A stretch of 64,000 nucleotides of DNA, from the NCBI GenBank assembly GCA_002699125.1, contig PABI01000061.1, positions 1 to 64,000 on the forward strand. The letters run 5' to 3'. The notes below the pieces were generated by a model. That model had not been told where the DNA came from, did not search any database, and saw only the letters and a program-made list of their open reading frames with translations. The DNA is from Anaerolineaceae bacterium. Lineage in GTDB: Bacteria > Chloroflexota > Anaerolineae > Promineifilales > Promineifilaceae. This document shows positions 41,876-49,737 of the stretch, piece by piece. Every line of letters begins with the position of its first letter. Within the stretch, counting starts at the first letter, position 1. Both the position numbers and the translations under genes were made by a program.

Positions 41876-42676
41876 ATGCCCAATTCCCATCCCCCTGTAA
41901 CTCTGCCCGGTACCGAAGTTCGTCTGCTTCATTCCGCCACTGTGGACCAAGAGTATAAAGTATTCGTTTCTTTTCCGTCGGGTTATGCTGGGTCGGAAGC
42001 TAGATATCCAGTCCTTTATGTTACTGATGCCAATTGGTTGTTCAGTAGTTTTCTACGCCTACACAGCCTCTCAATTCCGCCAATGATAATCGTTGGCATC
42101 GGTTATCCGACCAATAATTCGGCAGAAATCTTCCGAGTTAGGGCCCGAGATTTCCTGCCAACGAAAAACAAGGAAGATGAAAAGATTGTCAAAGAAGCAT
42201 ATGAAATGTCAATAGAGTCTGGAGGTGGACGCCAATTTTTATCTTTTATACGTAATGAACTTTTTCCGTTCATCAATGACCAATATCGCACCCAACCAAA
42301 CAATCGAGCATTTTTCGGGTGGTCCTATGGGGGGACCTTCGGTCTCTATACGCTGTTCAACAAACCTGACACTTTTAACCGTTACATCTTAAGTGCGCCA
42401 GACTTGGGTTGGGATAATGGACTGTGTTTTCAATACGAAGAGCAATACGCAGCCGAACAATCAGATTTGCCGGTGAAGCTTTTTCTGGGTGTAGGCTCTT
42501 TGGACGAAGATGTAATTATCAATAGAAATGTCTCAACGCTTTTTAGGTTTCACGCCATCCTCAAGAGCCGCGAGTACGCAGGATTGGATATGAGTCTCAA
42601 GATTTTTGAGGGTGAAACGCATTCATCAGCGGTCGTACCAACTGCGTCTTGGGGCTTGCGAGCGGTATTTGGCTAG
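41876..42676 (+). CDS. Putative esterase (PF00756-like alpha/beta hydrolase)
   Basis: A 266-residue esterase of the group containing the siderophore esterases IroE/BesA. It shows YPVLYVTDANWLF, MIIVGIGYP, the nucleophile elbow FFGWSYGGTFGL with the serine, and a late GETHSS with the histidine. The substrate is unknown. I chose ATG 41876 over GTG 41855 because similarity starts there. The gene is AT-richer than its neighbours and I found no ACGGCCGT in it, so it may be acquired. A proA-end remnant begins shortly downstream. Confidence 0.78.
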   Translation: MPNSHPPVTLPGTEVRLLHSATVDQEYKVFVSFPSGYAGSEARYPVLYVTDANWLFSSFLRLHSLSIPPMIIVGIGYPTNNSAEIFRVRARDFLPTKNKEDEKIVKEAYEMSIESGGGRQFLSFIRNELFPFINDQYRTQPNNRAFFGWSYGGTFGLYTLFNKPDTFNRYILSAPDLGWDNGLCFQYEEQYAAEQSDLPVKLFLGVGSLDEDVIINRNVSTLFRFHAILKSREYAGLDMSLKIFEGETHSSAVVPTASWGLRAVFG

Positions 42677-42717
42677 TTTCATAATCGTCGCTTGAAATTG
42701 TGACGCCATCTGCAAAT

Positions 42718-42753
42718 AAAAAGCGCACGACCAAACGGCCGTACGCTTTTTTT
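42718..42753. terminator. Terminator-like hairpin, duplicate of the proA terminator
   Basis: AAAAAGCGCACG pairs (one mismatch) with CGTACGCTTTTT, ending in a T-run on the plus strand. It resembles the hairpin at 46879-46910 downstream of proA and is part of the duplicated proA end. It may now terminate the esterase transcript. Confidence 0.65.
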
Positions 42754-42764
42754 ATCTCTAAATT

Positions 42765-42830
42765 GGGTTTACGGCCGTATATGCCCATCCCCACACCCAC
42801 TACCCACTTGTAGGTTGGCAATTCCACTAA
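42765..42830 (-). pseudogene. Remnant of the proA 3' end
   Basis: Bases 42765-42793 are identical to 46931-46959, the last codons and stop region of proA. Beyond them similarity continues with small indels: this copy reads VELPTYKWV where proA has [10 protein letters not shown], then is shifted out of frame. It is a displaced or duplicated fragment of about 20 codons, in direct orientation, at the far end of the 4.2-kb accessory segment. Confidence 0.8.
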
Positions 42831-42958
42831 CCCTAAAGGTATTACTTATCAAATAGCCGGCAATCTGTACAAATTAAATTGCCTGCCATATCCTTACAAG
42901 AACCTTGGCAGATTTTCAGACATTCAATAAACATGTCTCCCAGAGGTGAATCAAATCT

Positions 42959-43753
42959 ATGAGCGATAGCACCTACACCGAGAAATCATTTTCATCTAGT
43001 CGGCAGATTATGACCGACGTGCTAGACGCAGCCAGCCGCAGGCATATGATTCATGGCCTAATCGAAGTAGACGTAACCAGGCCGCGCCAATGCCTTCAGG
43101 AGATAAAGGAACAAACCGGCGAGTCCCTATCTTTTACAGGCTTTGTCATTTACTGCTGTGCTCAAGCAGTAAAAACGAACTTGAAAATACAGGCGTACCG
43201 TGATTGGCGCAATCGACTGATTATCTTTGAAGATGTGGATATTGCTACGGCCGTTGAGCGGACAGTGGGAGGACAGAAAAACGTCATTTTCAAGGTTATC
43301 CGGGCTGCAAATCAGAAATCCGTCAGAGAGATTCATCAGGAAATCAGGCAGGCCCAAACCAATAAAGTGGAAGCGGTGCAAGGTAATCAATGGATTGCAG
43401 CGGTCCCCGGCTTTATCCGTCGCTTTTTCTTTCGACTTCTGGGTAGAGCGCCCCACCAAATGAAAGCAATAGCTGGCACCGTCTTGATCACCTCTCTTGG
43501 TATGTTTGGCAGTGGGGCGGGTTGGGGCATTCCGATGGTCCGCCACAGTCTCAATGTCACGGTTGGTGGCATTGTTGATCGGCCATATGTTGTTAACAAC
43601 CATTTGGAAAACAGGGAGCACCTCTGCCTCACCATCAGTTTTGATCATGACCTTACAGATGGGGCACCGGCTGCTCGATTTATTCAGCGTTTTAAAGAAT
43701 TGGTGGAAAGTGGTAGTGGCTTAAGTGAGACGCAAACGGTTCAAGAATGTTAG
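42959..43753 (+). CDS. Stand-alone 2-oxoacid dehydrogenase acyltransferase-like catalytic domain
   Basis: A 264-residue protein matching the catalytic (E2, CAT-like) domain of 2-oxoacid dehydrogenase complexes: HMIHGLIEVDVTRP, SFTGFVIYCCAQAV, VLITSLGMFG and the active-site motif FDHDLTDGAPAARF (HxxxDG). There is no lipoyl or E1-binding domain, so it cannot be an ordinary E2 core. A free CoA-dependent acyltransferase is possible. It contains the resident ACGGCCGT octamer (about 43247). Its stop codon lies inside the GTTAGCC box at 43749-43755. Confidence 0.8.
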   Translation: MSDSTYTEKSFSSSRQIMTDVLDAASRRHMIHGLIEVDVTRPRQCLQEIKEQTGESLSFTGFVIYCCAQAVKTNLKIQAYRDWRNRLIIFEDVDIATAVERTVGGQKNVIFKVIRAANQKSVREIHQEIRQAQTNKVEAVQGNQWIAAVPGFIRRFFFRLLGRAPHQMKAIAGTVLITSLGMFGSGAGWGIPMVRHSLNVTVGGIVDRPYVVNNHLENREHLCLTISFDHDLTDGAPAARFIQRFKELVESGSGLSETQTVQEC

Positions 43754-43770
43754 CCGTTCAACCTCAGCCG
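43749..43770. repeat. GTTAGCC box and CCTCAGCCG phrase
   Basis: GTTAGCC (43749-43755) overlaps GCCGTTCAACCTCAGCCG (43753-43770). A similar 18-mer (15 of 18 identical) follows the next gene at 44652-44669, just after GGCTAAC, the exact complement of this box. The pair could be degenerate cassette boundaries. Confidence 0.4.
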
Positions 43771-43793
43771 AGCGTTTTTTGGGGGAGTGATCA

Positions 43794-44630
43794 ATGACGA
43801 CAGTTCAAATTCGGGATGTGTCTCTTTTTATGAAGGTTATCGGCGAAGGATATCCGCTCCTGATCATGCACGGCGGCCCTGGTGCCGATCACTCAACGAT
43901 GCTGCCTTTACAGAGGTGTGCCGATCAATTCAGCCTGATTTTCTATGACCATCGCTGTAACGGCCGTTCGCTTGGTGCTGATGTGACCACAATGACCTGG
44001 GAAAACCTGACGGCGGATGCGGAGGCGCTTCGTCAGACGCTCGGCTTCGATAAGTGGGCGGTTCTTGGCCATTCCTTCGGTGGGATGGTGGCCTTAGAGT
44101 ATGCTCTCCGTTATCCACAAAATCTCTCACATCTGTTGTTGCTGGATACCTGTGGCGATGCCTGGTGGGTGCAGCATAATGCCCCGAATGTTCTGGCCAA
44201 ACGAGGCTACAATGCTGCGGCCGAGCAAGCGGCACGCCGTTTTTTTAACGGTCAATTGGAACCCAATGAGGTTCTACCTGCCATGTTGAAGTTTGGCAGA
44301 GCCTACTACTATAACTCCAGCTTTTTGCGGTATGTCCGTGGCGTAAGTTCAGGCTTCCGGGTAAAAATGCAGCCCGAAGCGCTCATCTTCGGTTTCAGCC
44401 AGCTGCTCAAAGGTTGGACAGTCATGGAGAGACTGAACGAGATCGAAGTGCCAACGCTCGTCCTGGCCGGGCGAGATGACTTTCAATTTCCCCCAGAACA
44501 TCAAGTCATCCTTGCGGATCGGATACCAAACGCGCAGCTTGAGATTATTGAGTGTGCCGGGCACAATGCCCCAATGGAACGCCCTGATGAAGTCACTGAA
44601 ATTGTGAGACGCTTCATGGCTACGGAATGA
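43794..44630 (+). CDS. Alpha/beta hydrolase, proline-iminopeptidase-like
   Basis: A 278-residue alpha/beta-hydrolase fold protein. It has the oxyanion-loop motif MHGGPGADHS, the nucleophile elbow VLGHSFGGMVALEYALRYP, an aspartate region VLAGRDDFQFPP and the histidine in IECAGHNAPMERP. HGGPG is typical of prolyl iminopeptidases and related peptidases/esterases; the substrate is not known. Contains a resident octamer near 43961. It follows the acyltransferase-like gene and is flanked by complementary boxes GTTAGCC and GGCTAAC. Confidence 0.85.
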   Translation: MTTVQIRDVSLFMKVIGEGYPLLIMHGGPGADHSTMLPLQRCADQFSLIFYDHRCNGRSLGADVTTMTWENLTADAEALRQTLGFDKWAVLGHSFGGMVALEYALRYPQNLSHLLLLDTCGDAWWVQHNAPNVLAKRGYNAAAEQAARRFFNGQLEPNEVLPAMLKFGRAYYYNSSFLRYVRGVSSGFRVKMQPEALIFGFSQLLKGWTVMERLNEIEVPTLVLAGRDDFQFPPEHQVILADRIPNAQLEIIECAGHNAPMERPDEVTEIVRRFMATE

Positions 44631-44985
44631 CCATGTTACGGCTAACAAGTGGCCGTTTCCCCTCAGCCGTACTCCGGTCAATACCCACCTTTTTTAACGC
44701 TTGAGAAACAGGCAAGATTGATTTATACTGCCAGCAATCAGTGGCGCATGCATGAACGTCCATTTGGTATTTTATGCTGTTGAGGAGAGATATGCTGTCA
44801 GTTATTTAACCCATCACACCCATTTTCAAGACATGCCGAATCTTATTTGTGGATTTATTCAATTGGAGGATGATATGCCGAAATACGTTTCACATATCCC
44901 GAATTTCAGGGGGATATGCCCAATGGTGTTCGGCATAATTACTTAGTTGGGCAGTAAAGTAAAATGAAGGGACAGATATTTAAAT
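44631..44985. other. Gap with degenerate cassette-boundary-like repeats
   Basis: 355 bases with no convincing gene. GGCTAAC (44640-44646) begins a possible hairpin with GAGAAACAGGC near 44703-44713. Further on the phrase ATGCCGAA recurs (about 44833, 44875) and returns inverted as TTCGGCAT (about 44929). The stretch ends with GTTGGGC (44946-44952), which matches the integron core GTTRRRY. A 64-codon frame at 44752-44946 overlaps these repeats and is not supported. Confidence 0.5.
44946..44952 (+). other. GTTRRRY core-site box, left edge of a candidate cassette
   Basis: GTTGGGC fits the attC R' core GTTRRRY. It is the exact complement of GCCCAAC at 45632-45638 near the other end of the same gene, as expected when a cassette carries its own 5' core bases and matching attC arm. 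Confidence 0.45.
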
Positions 44986-45591
44986 ATGGAATTCGAAGTG
45001 CGAAACAGCAGAAAACGAATAAGAATCACCGATCTGTACCTCATATACGTTCTCTCAGGAGGAGACGTACGCCATCCTGTTTCCATGGATGTTATATTCA
45101 ATCATGGCAACGACAGTAGTTATGGCAGAAGTGAAAAGGCGAAAACGGTAGACTATTTTATTCAAAAGAACTGGGTGGTACTGGATGAGAACCCCAAATA
45201 TCAACCTCATCCCGATAATTATATCGTTCACATAACGGCTTTCGGAATAGATCAGGCAGAGACTTGGGAAGAACAATATTCACTTGACAAAAGACTTACA
45301 GGACGATCCTATTGGCTTACTGTAGATTGGAGTAAATCTGTCAAAGACACGTCAAATCCATATGACCAAAATTATCTGGTTGAATTACTTCACAATGTTA
45401 ATTCAGACTTTAACGAACAAGAGCTAAAAGAATTATGCTTCGAGTTAGATGTTGATTACGACGACCTACCTGGTCCGGCTCGAAAAGACAAGTGTAGAGA
45501 GTTTATCGATTTATTAAAGCGTCAAAAACGCATACCTGAATTTATCCAGATATGCAGAAATAAGCGCCCGAATACATTGTGGCATGATTGA
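44986..45591 (+). CDS. Winged-helix-like protein with C-terminal effector-associated (death-like) domain
   Basis: A 201-residue protein. Residues about 10-95 look like a winged helix: helical LYLIYVLSGG and KAKTVDYFIQKNWVVL, then wing-like NYIVHITAFGIDQAE. Residues about 129-199 match the effector-associated-domain (EAD) type seen in bacterial conflict systems: NEQELKELCFELDVDYDDLPG, then EFIDLLKRQKRIPEFIQIC and a final RPNTLW. Such domains mediate homotypic contacts between sensors and effectors. The gene is AT-rich, has no resident octamer, and its 3' end overlaps a candidate attC site. The winged-helix call is weak. Confidence 0.65.
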   Translation: MEFEVRNSRKRIRITDLYLIYVLSGGDVRHPVSMDVIFNHGNDSSYGRSEKAKTVDYFIQKNWVVLDENPKYQPHPDNYIVHITAFGIDQAETWEEQYSLDKRLTGRSYWLTVDWSKSVKDTSNPYDQNYLVELLHNVNSDFNEQELKELCFELDVDYDDLPGPARKDKCREFIDLLKRQKRIPEFIQICRNKRPNTLWHD

Positions 45592-45649
45592 ATTGGTTGA
45601 CACGGTTAGCTCATCTTACATTGAGCATGCTGCCCAACAGGCGTTAGAC
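45566..45649 (+). other. Candidate degenerate attC site (cassette 3' end)
   Basis: The right end, TGCCCAACAGGCGTTAGAC, has the form of an attC L'-spacer-R' end with GTTAGAC (45643-45649). The left arm is degenerate: GCCCGAA (45566-45572) then ATTGTGGC pairs with GCCCAAC/GTTGGGC-type bases with one extra T. It overlaps the end of the EAD gene. Weaker than the site at 46720-46845. Confidence 0.45.
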
Positions 45650-45682
45650 GGATGAATAAATGTAATACAAATTTGCAAGCAA

Positions 45683-46741
45683 ATGAAACAAGTAACCCAC
45701 GATAATCATTATGTACCGAAAATATATCTAAAGCAATGGAGTAATGATGGGCTTCATGTGTCTGCGTATAGGTTATTGGTTTCTCACAAAAATGTCCCAT
45801 TATGGCAATCCCGCTCAATAGATAAAGTTACATTCCGTCGAGATTTATATACAGAAATCGAAAATGGAGAAGAAGTTGACAAGTTTGAAAAATGGATTGC
45901 AGCTGAATTTGAAAACCCAGTAAAAGAAACAATCAAAAAAGTTCTAAAAGACAACCCTCTTTCAAGACGAGATTGGGAACGATTAGCATGTTTTTTAGGT
46001 GCTCAAGATGTTAGAACCCCTCTAAGTTATTTGGAATCAACTGAAAGGTGGGAGCGAACATTACCTGACCTTATGCAAAAAACTTTAGATGATTCTGTTC
46101 GCAAGCTTGAAGATGAAGAGTTTAGGAAAAACATAGAAGTTTCATCGAACGATGAATCTAGTTTATTTGATGGGGTTTTTGAAATTGATGTTGTGAAAGG
46201 TAGTGAAACAGAAAATGGACAGGGTTATATTCAAGCAGAGATAACTGCTGGAAGAAAACTATGGTTACAAGGCCAAAGATTCGTATTGACTAAAACGATC
46301 AAAGCCTTGAAAGAACATAAATGGTGTATAGTGCGCCCTGCGCGTGGATTCCAGTGGTTTACGAGTGATCATCCTGTTATTAAGCTAAACTATTACCACA
46401 AAGGAAATTATGATTTTAAAGGCGGTTGGGGAAAGAAAGGCGGCAACTTGTTTATGCCACTCTCTCCTCGACATTTGTTGTTTACTGAAATTGGAGCTGA
46501 TCTTCCTGATCAGGTGAGATTCTCAACTGAAGATACCAGGTTACTTCAAAAAATGGTTGCTGAAAGATCCTTTAGATGGATATTTGCTCATGAACCATTA
46601 GAAATTGTTAGAAAAATAAGAACCCGAAAAATAGATTCAGAACTATTTAAGCATGAAGAAGAACAATGGAATAATTGGCATGAAAACCAAGTACAATCAG
46701 AAAAATCCACTAAAAATCCGCCTAACCTGAGTTGCACGTGA
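45683..46741 (+). CDS. DUF4238 protein
   Basis: A 352-residue protein of the DUF4238 family, judged by the N-terminal HYVPKIYLKQWSNDG motif, an all-helical middle (RRDWERLACFLGAQDVRTP) and the late KWCIVRPARGFQWFTSDHPVI strand pair, which in this family ends in a TSDxP motif. Function is unknown. The gene is strongly AT-rich, uses AAA/GAA/ATA-type codons freely and has no ACGGCCGT, unlike the chromosome. It sits between GTTAGAC boxes at 45643 and 46839 and its last codons lie inside the attC-like site, the layout of an integron gene cassette. Confidence 0.75.
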   Translation: MKQVTHDNHYVPKIYLKQWSNDGLHVSAYRLLVSHKNVPLWQSRSIDKVTFRRDLYTEIENGEEVDKFEKWIAAEFENPVKETIKKVLKDNPLSRRDWERLACFLGAQDVRTPLSYLESTERWERTLPDLMQKTLDDSVRKLEDEEFRKNIEVSSNDESSLFDGVFEIDVVKGSETENGQGYIQAEITAGRKLWLQGQRFVLTKTIKALKEHKWCIVRPARGFQWFTSDHPVIKLNYYHKGNYDFKGGWGKKGGNLFMPLSPRHLLFTEIGADLPDQVRFSTEDTRLLQKMVAERSFRWIFAHEPLEIVRKIRTRKIDSELFKHEEEQWNNWHENQVQSEKSTKNPPNLSCT

Positions 46742-46845
46742 CCCGGCTACGCCTGGAGGAAAGCGGCACGTTTTTTGAAAAATCGGTTTCGAGCTAAGTG
46801 GAGTTCGGGCTAAAAGTGTCGGATCAAGTGAACAAACCGTTAGAC
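46720..46845 (+). other. attC-like recombination site (integron cassette end)
   Basis: A 126-base imperfect palindrome with attC architecture. R'' is GCCTAAC (46720-46726, fits RYYYAAC) and R' is GTTAGAC (46839-46845, fits GTTRRRY), complementary but for one base. Inside, GTTGCACGTGACCCGG on the left pairs with CGGATCAAGTGAAC on the right, leaving one unpaired G, like the extrahelical base of known attC sites. Length is within the known range. No integrase gene is in the window. Confidence 0.7.
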
Positions 46846-46878
46846 GGCCGTTTCCCTCCCGTCACCTCCCAATAACAA

Positions 46879-46910
46879 AAAAGCGCACGGCAGTTCCGCC
46901 ATGCGCTTTT
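46879..46910. terminator. proA: proA terminator
   Basis: AAAAGCGCACGGC (46879-46891) pairs with GCCATGCGCTTTT (46898-46910) at 12 of 13 positions, loop AGTTCC. The minus-strand reading ends with a T-run after proA; the plus-strand reading also ends in T's, so it can serve both directions. A diverged copy is at 42718-42753. Confidence 0.85.
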
Positions 46911-46934
46911 ATTTTTCGACAAAGTTTTAAGGGT

Positions 46935-48197
46935 TTACGGCCGTATATGCCCATCCCCAATACACACCCACTTGTACGTCGTTAGCTCTTCCAGCCCCAT
47001 CGGACCGCGAGCGTGCAGCTTTTGCGTGCTCACGGCCACCTCAGCTCCCAGGCCAAACTGCCCGCCATCGTTGAAGCGCGTGCTGGCATTGACGAATACG
47101 GCCGAACTGTTCACCTCGTTGACAAATTTGGTGGCGTTGTGCCAGTTGTTCGTCAAAATGCTGTCGCTGTGGTCCATGCTGTGGGCATCAATATGGTCGA
47201 TGGCCTCATCCAGCCCCATGATTTTTACGCCCAGGATCAGGCTCATCCACTCCGTGCTGAAATCATCCGGCCCAGCGGGCACCACTTTGGCGCCGTGCCC
47301 GTTCTGGCTCAAAATTTCCAGGGCGCGGCCCGCGGGCCGCAGCTCCACCTTGTTTTGCGCCATGCGCGCCGCCATCTTGGGCAAAAACTCCTCGGCGATG
47401 GCCGGATGGACCAGAACGGTGTCCAGCGCGTTGCACACGCTGGGGCGCTGCACTTTGGCATTCTCGATGATATCTACAGCGCTTTCTTGATCGGCGCTCT
47501 CGTCCACAAAAACGTGGCAAATGCCAATGCCGCCGGTGATGACCGGAATGGTGGCCTGTTCGCGGCAGAGGCGGTGCAGCCCGGCCCCGCCGCGGGGAAT
47601 GAGCATGTCGATGAATTTATCCAGCCGCATCATTTCGGCCACCAGGGCGCGGTCGGGATTGTCGATGTACTGCACGGCCGTTTGCGGCAAGCCTACTTTC
47701 TCCAACGCAGCTTGAATCACGTTGACCAGGGCCAAGTTGCTGCGCAGCGTCTCGCTGCCACCGCGCATGATGGCGGCGTTGCCTGTTTTCAGGCAGAGCG
47801 TAGCGATGTCGATGGTGACGTTGGGCCGCGCTTCGTAAATGACGCCCAGGACACCAACCGGAATGCGGCGGCGGCTCAGGCGCAGGCCGTTGGGCAGCAT
47901 CCGGCTGTCAAATTCACTGCCCACCGGGTCGGGCAAACCGACCACGTTACGCGTGTCGGCGGCCAGACCGGCCATGCGTTTTTCGGTCAGCAGCAGACGG
48001 TCCAGCAACCCTTCGCTGAGGCCTTTTTTACGGCCGTCTTCAATATCCAGCGCATTTTGAGCCAGCACCGTGTCCGTTTGTGCTTCCAGCTCATCGGCAA
48101 TCGCCAGCAGGGCCCGGTTTTTTTCATCCGTCGTCAACGTGGCCAATACGCGCCCTGCCGCCTTGGCCGCTTTCCCCATCGCTACTAAATCAGTCAT
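46935..48197 (-). CDS. proA: Gamma-glutamyl phosphate reductase ProA
   Basis: A 420-residue NADPH-dependent reductase giving glutamate-5-semialdehyde, step two of proline synthesis. Seen are [52 protein letters not shown], the catalytic cysteine region [16 protein letters not shown] and the C-terminal [25 protein letters not shown] 48197 follows GGAGAATAAG; the frame extends to 48227 through a repeat. The end is intact although the 3' end is duplicated at 42765. It forms a proBA operon. Confidence 0.97.
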   Translation of the reverse strand: MTDLVAMGKAAKAAGRVLATLTTDEKNRALLAIADELEAQTDTVLAQNALDIEDGRKKGLSEGLLDRLLLTEKRMAGLAADTRNVVGLPDPVGSEFDSRMLPNGLRLSRRRIPVGVLGVIYEARPNVTIDIATLCLKTGNAAIMRGGSETLRSNLALVNVIQAALEKVGLPQTAVQYIDNPDRALVAEMMRLDKFIDMLIPRGGAGLHRLCREQATIPVITGGIGICHVFVDESADQESAVDIIENAKVQRPSVCNALDTVLVHPAIAEEFLPKMAARMAQNKVELRPAGRALEILSQNGHGAKVVPAGPDDFSTEWMSLILGVKIMGLDEAIDHIDAHSMDHSDSILTNNWHNATKFVNEVNSSAVFVNASTRFNDGGQFGLGAEVAVSTQKLHARGPMGLEELTTYKWVCIGDGHIRP

Positions 48198-48204
48198 CTT
48201 ATTC

Positions 48205-48262
48205 TCCAAATTTTCCACAGAGGACACAGAGGGAAAAGAGGAAAAACTCTAAAGCCTCTGTG
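48205..48262. repeat. CACAGAGG phrase repeat between proB and proA
   Basis: The short gap contains CCACAGAGGACACAGAGG and, inverted, GCCTCTGTGGC, giving a loose hairpin. The same CTCTGTG phrase precedes miaB (about 27940) and the DmpA-like gene (about 53060). Confidence 0.6.
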
Positions 48263-48270
48263 GCTAAATG

Positions 48271-49371
48271 TTATAACAATATCAAATCGTTCCGATGAAC
48301 AACCACCGGACCGTAAGCGTAACCCAGGCGGGCTTCAATCTGGTCAGAGTGCAGCCCGGCAATTTGGTGCAGATCGCCGCTGGAGTAGCGGACGATGCCC
48401 CGGGCCAATTCTTGCTTATCCGGCCCCTCGATGCAAATGGTGTCCCCGCGGTAAAACGTGCCGGTAACGGCAGTGATACCGGCGGGAAGGAGGGAACGGC
48501 CGTTTTCCAACAATGCCTGCGCTGCGCCTTCATCAATCACCACACATCCTTTTGGCTTGCGCCCGGCAAAAATCCAGCGCTTGCGGTTTTCCAGCGGGTT
48601 TTCTAGAGCCGGAAAGCGGGTACCAACTGATTCGCCACTGGCAATGCGTGTAATAACGCTTGGTGCGCTGCCGGCAGCAATCACCACGTCGGCCCCGGCG
48701 CGGCGGGCCACGTCGGCCGCCTGCAATTTGGTAGCCATGCCGCCCACGCCCAGGCCGCTGACGCTGCCCCCGGCCAATGCTTTGACTGCCTCGTCAATCT
48801 TGTTCACTTCGGGGATAAGCTGGGCATCGGGGTTGGTGCGGGGATCGGCCGTAAACAGGCCAGGCTGGTCGGTGAGCAGCAGCAGCAAATCTGCTTCGGC
48901 CAGGGTAGAAACCAGCGCGGAGAGATTGTCGTTGTCGCCTACCTTGATCTCTTCGGTGGCCACGGCGTCATTTTCGTTGATGACGGGCACAATGCGGTTG
49001 TCCAACAGCGTATGCAGTGTGTCGCGGGCATTCAAGTATCGTCGCCGGTTGGTCACGTCGGCCCGCGTTAGCAAAATTTGGCCCACGTGAATGCCGTAAA
49101 TCTCAAAATACCGTTCCCACATCTGCATCAGGCGGCTTTGACCCACGGCGGCAAACATCTGCTTGTTGGTGACGGTGTTGGGGATATTGGGGAAACCCAG
49201 CCGGTGCCGCCCCACGGCAATGGCGCCAGAGGTACAAATGACAATGTCTTTGCCTTGACGGTATAGTTCAGCGCATTGACGCACCAGTTCCACCATATGG
49301 GGATGATCGAGCTGAGGTGAGCCGCCCGTCAAAACGCTGGTTCCCAGCTTAACAACAATTCGCTGATACAT
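48271..49371 (-). CDS. proB: Glutamate 5-kinase ProB
   Basis: A 366-residue kinase phosphorylating glutamate at the gamma-carboxyl, first step of proline synthesis, normally feedback-inhibited by proline. The amino-acid-kinase domain (about 1-255) has [51 protein letters not shown] and [19 protein letters not shown]; a PUA domain follows (about 275-360). ATG 49371 follows AGGAGCG; a 30-codon upstream open extension is unlikely. Length equals the E. coli enzyme. proA lies 73 bases downstream. Confidence 0.96.
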   Translation of the reverse strand: MYQRIVVKLGTSVLTGGSPQLDHPHMVELVRQCAELYRQGKDIVICTSGAIAVGRHRLGFPNIPNTVTNKQMFAAVGQSRLMQMWERYFEIYGIHVGQILLTRADVTNRRRYLNARDTLHTLLDNRIVPVINENDAVATEEIKVGDNDNLSALVSTLAEADLLLLLTDQPGLFTADPRTNPDAQLIPEVNKIDEAVKALAGGSVSGLGVGGMATKLQAADVARRAGADVVIAAGSAPSVITRIASGESVGTRFPALENPLENRKRWIFAGRKPKGCVVIDEGAAQALLENGRSLLPAGITAVTGTFYRGDTICIEGPDKQELARGIVRYSSGDLHQIAGLHSDQIEARLGYAYGPVVVHRNDLILL

Positions 49372-49737
49372 AACGCTCCTGTTTTGCTGCCGCTGTTGGC
49401 GTTGTTTTATGACAGCGCGCGGCTTGAGTTGTAATTCGGCCGTTTCCATCTCGTTTGTCATCTTACTACTCGCTGGCTTTATTGGTTTCCTAAACGTGGG
49501 TAAACGTTACCGATTATTCCTTACGTGAGCGATTACGCCCTGCTGAAAATTTGTGGCATTTTAAGCCAAACCTCTGCATACTTGTAGAGACCTTCAAGTC
49601 ACTTATTTCTTTGAACAGTTTTCATACCTGTGGTTTACCACCACAAATGAAATTAGGACGCGAATAGATCAGCAGTGAAGCAGTTTTTCTCTGCGCCTCC
49701 GCGTCTCTGCGTTAAATTTTCTATAGGAGAGTGTTTT
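49372..49737. other. Intergenic region between divergent proB and fba
   Basis: 366 bases with no credible gene. Noted: a short imperfect palindrome GGTAAACGTTACC at about 49501-49513, a TGTGGT/ACCACA hairpin near 49630-49646, and a CTCTGCG phrase repeat at about 49690-49713 just before the fba ribosome site. Promoters for both genes must be here. Confidence 0.5.

Noticed and set aside
44752-44946. 64-codon frame in the accessory segment
   Set aside because: It overlaps ATGCCGAA-type repeats and a core-site box, has no ribosome site and no similarity I recognise.
47013-48188. 391-codon plus-strand open frame opposite proA
   Set aside because: Antisense shadow of a certain gene; His/Gly/Gln-rich with no domain.
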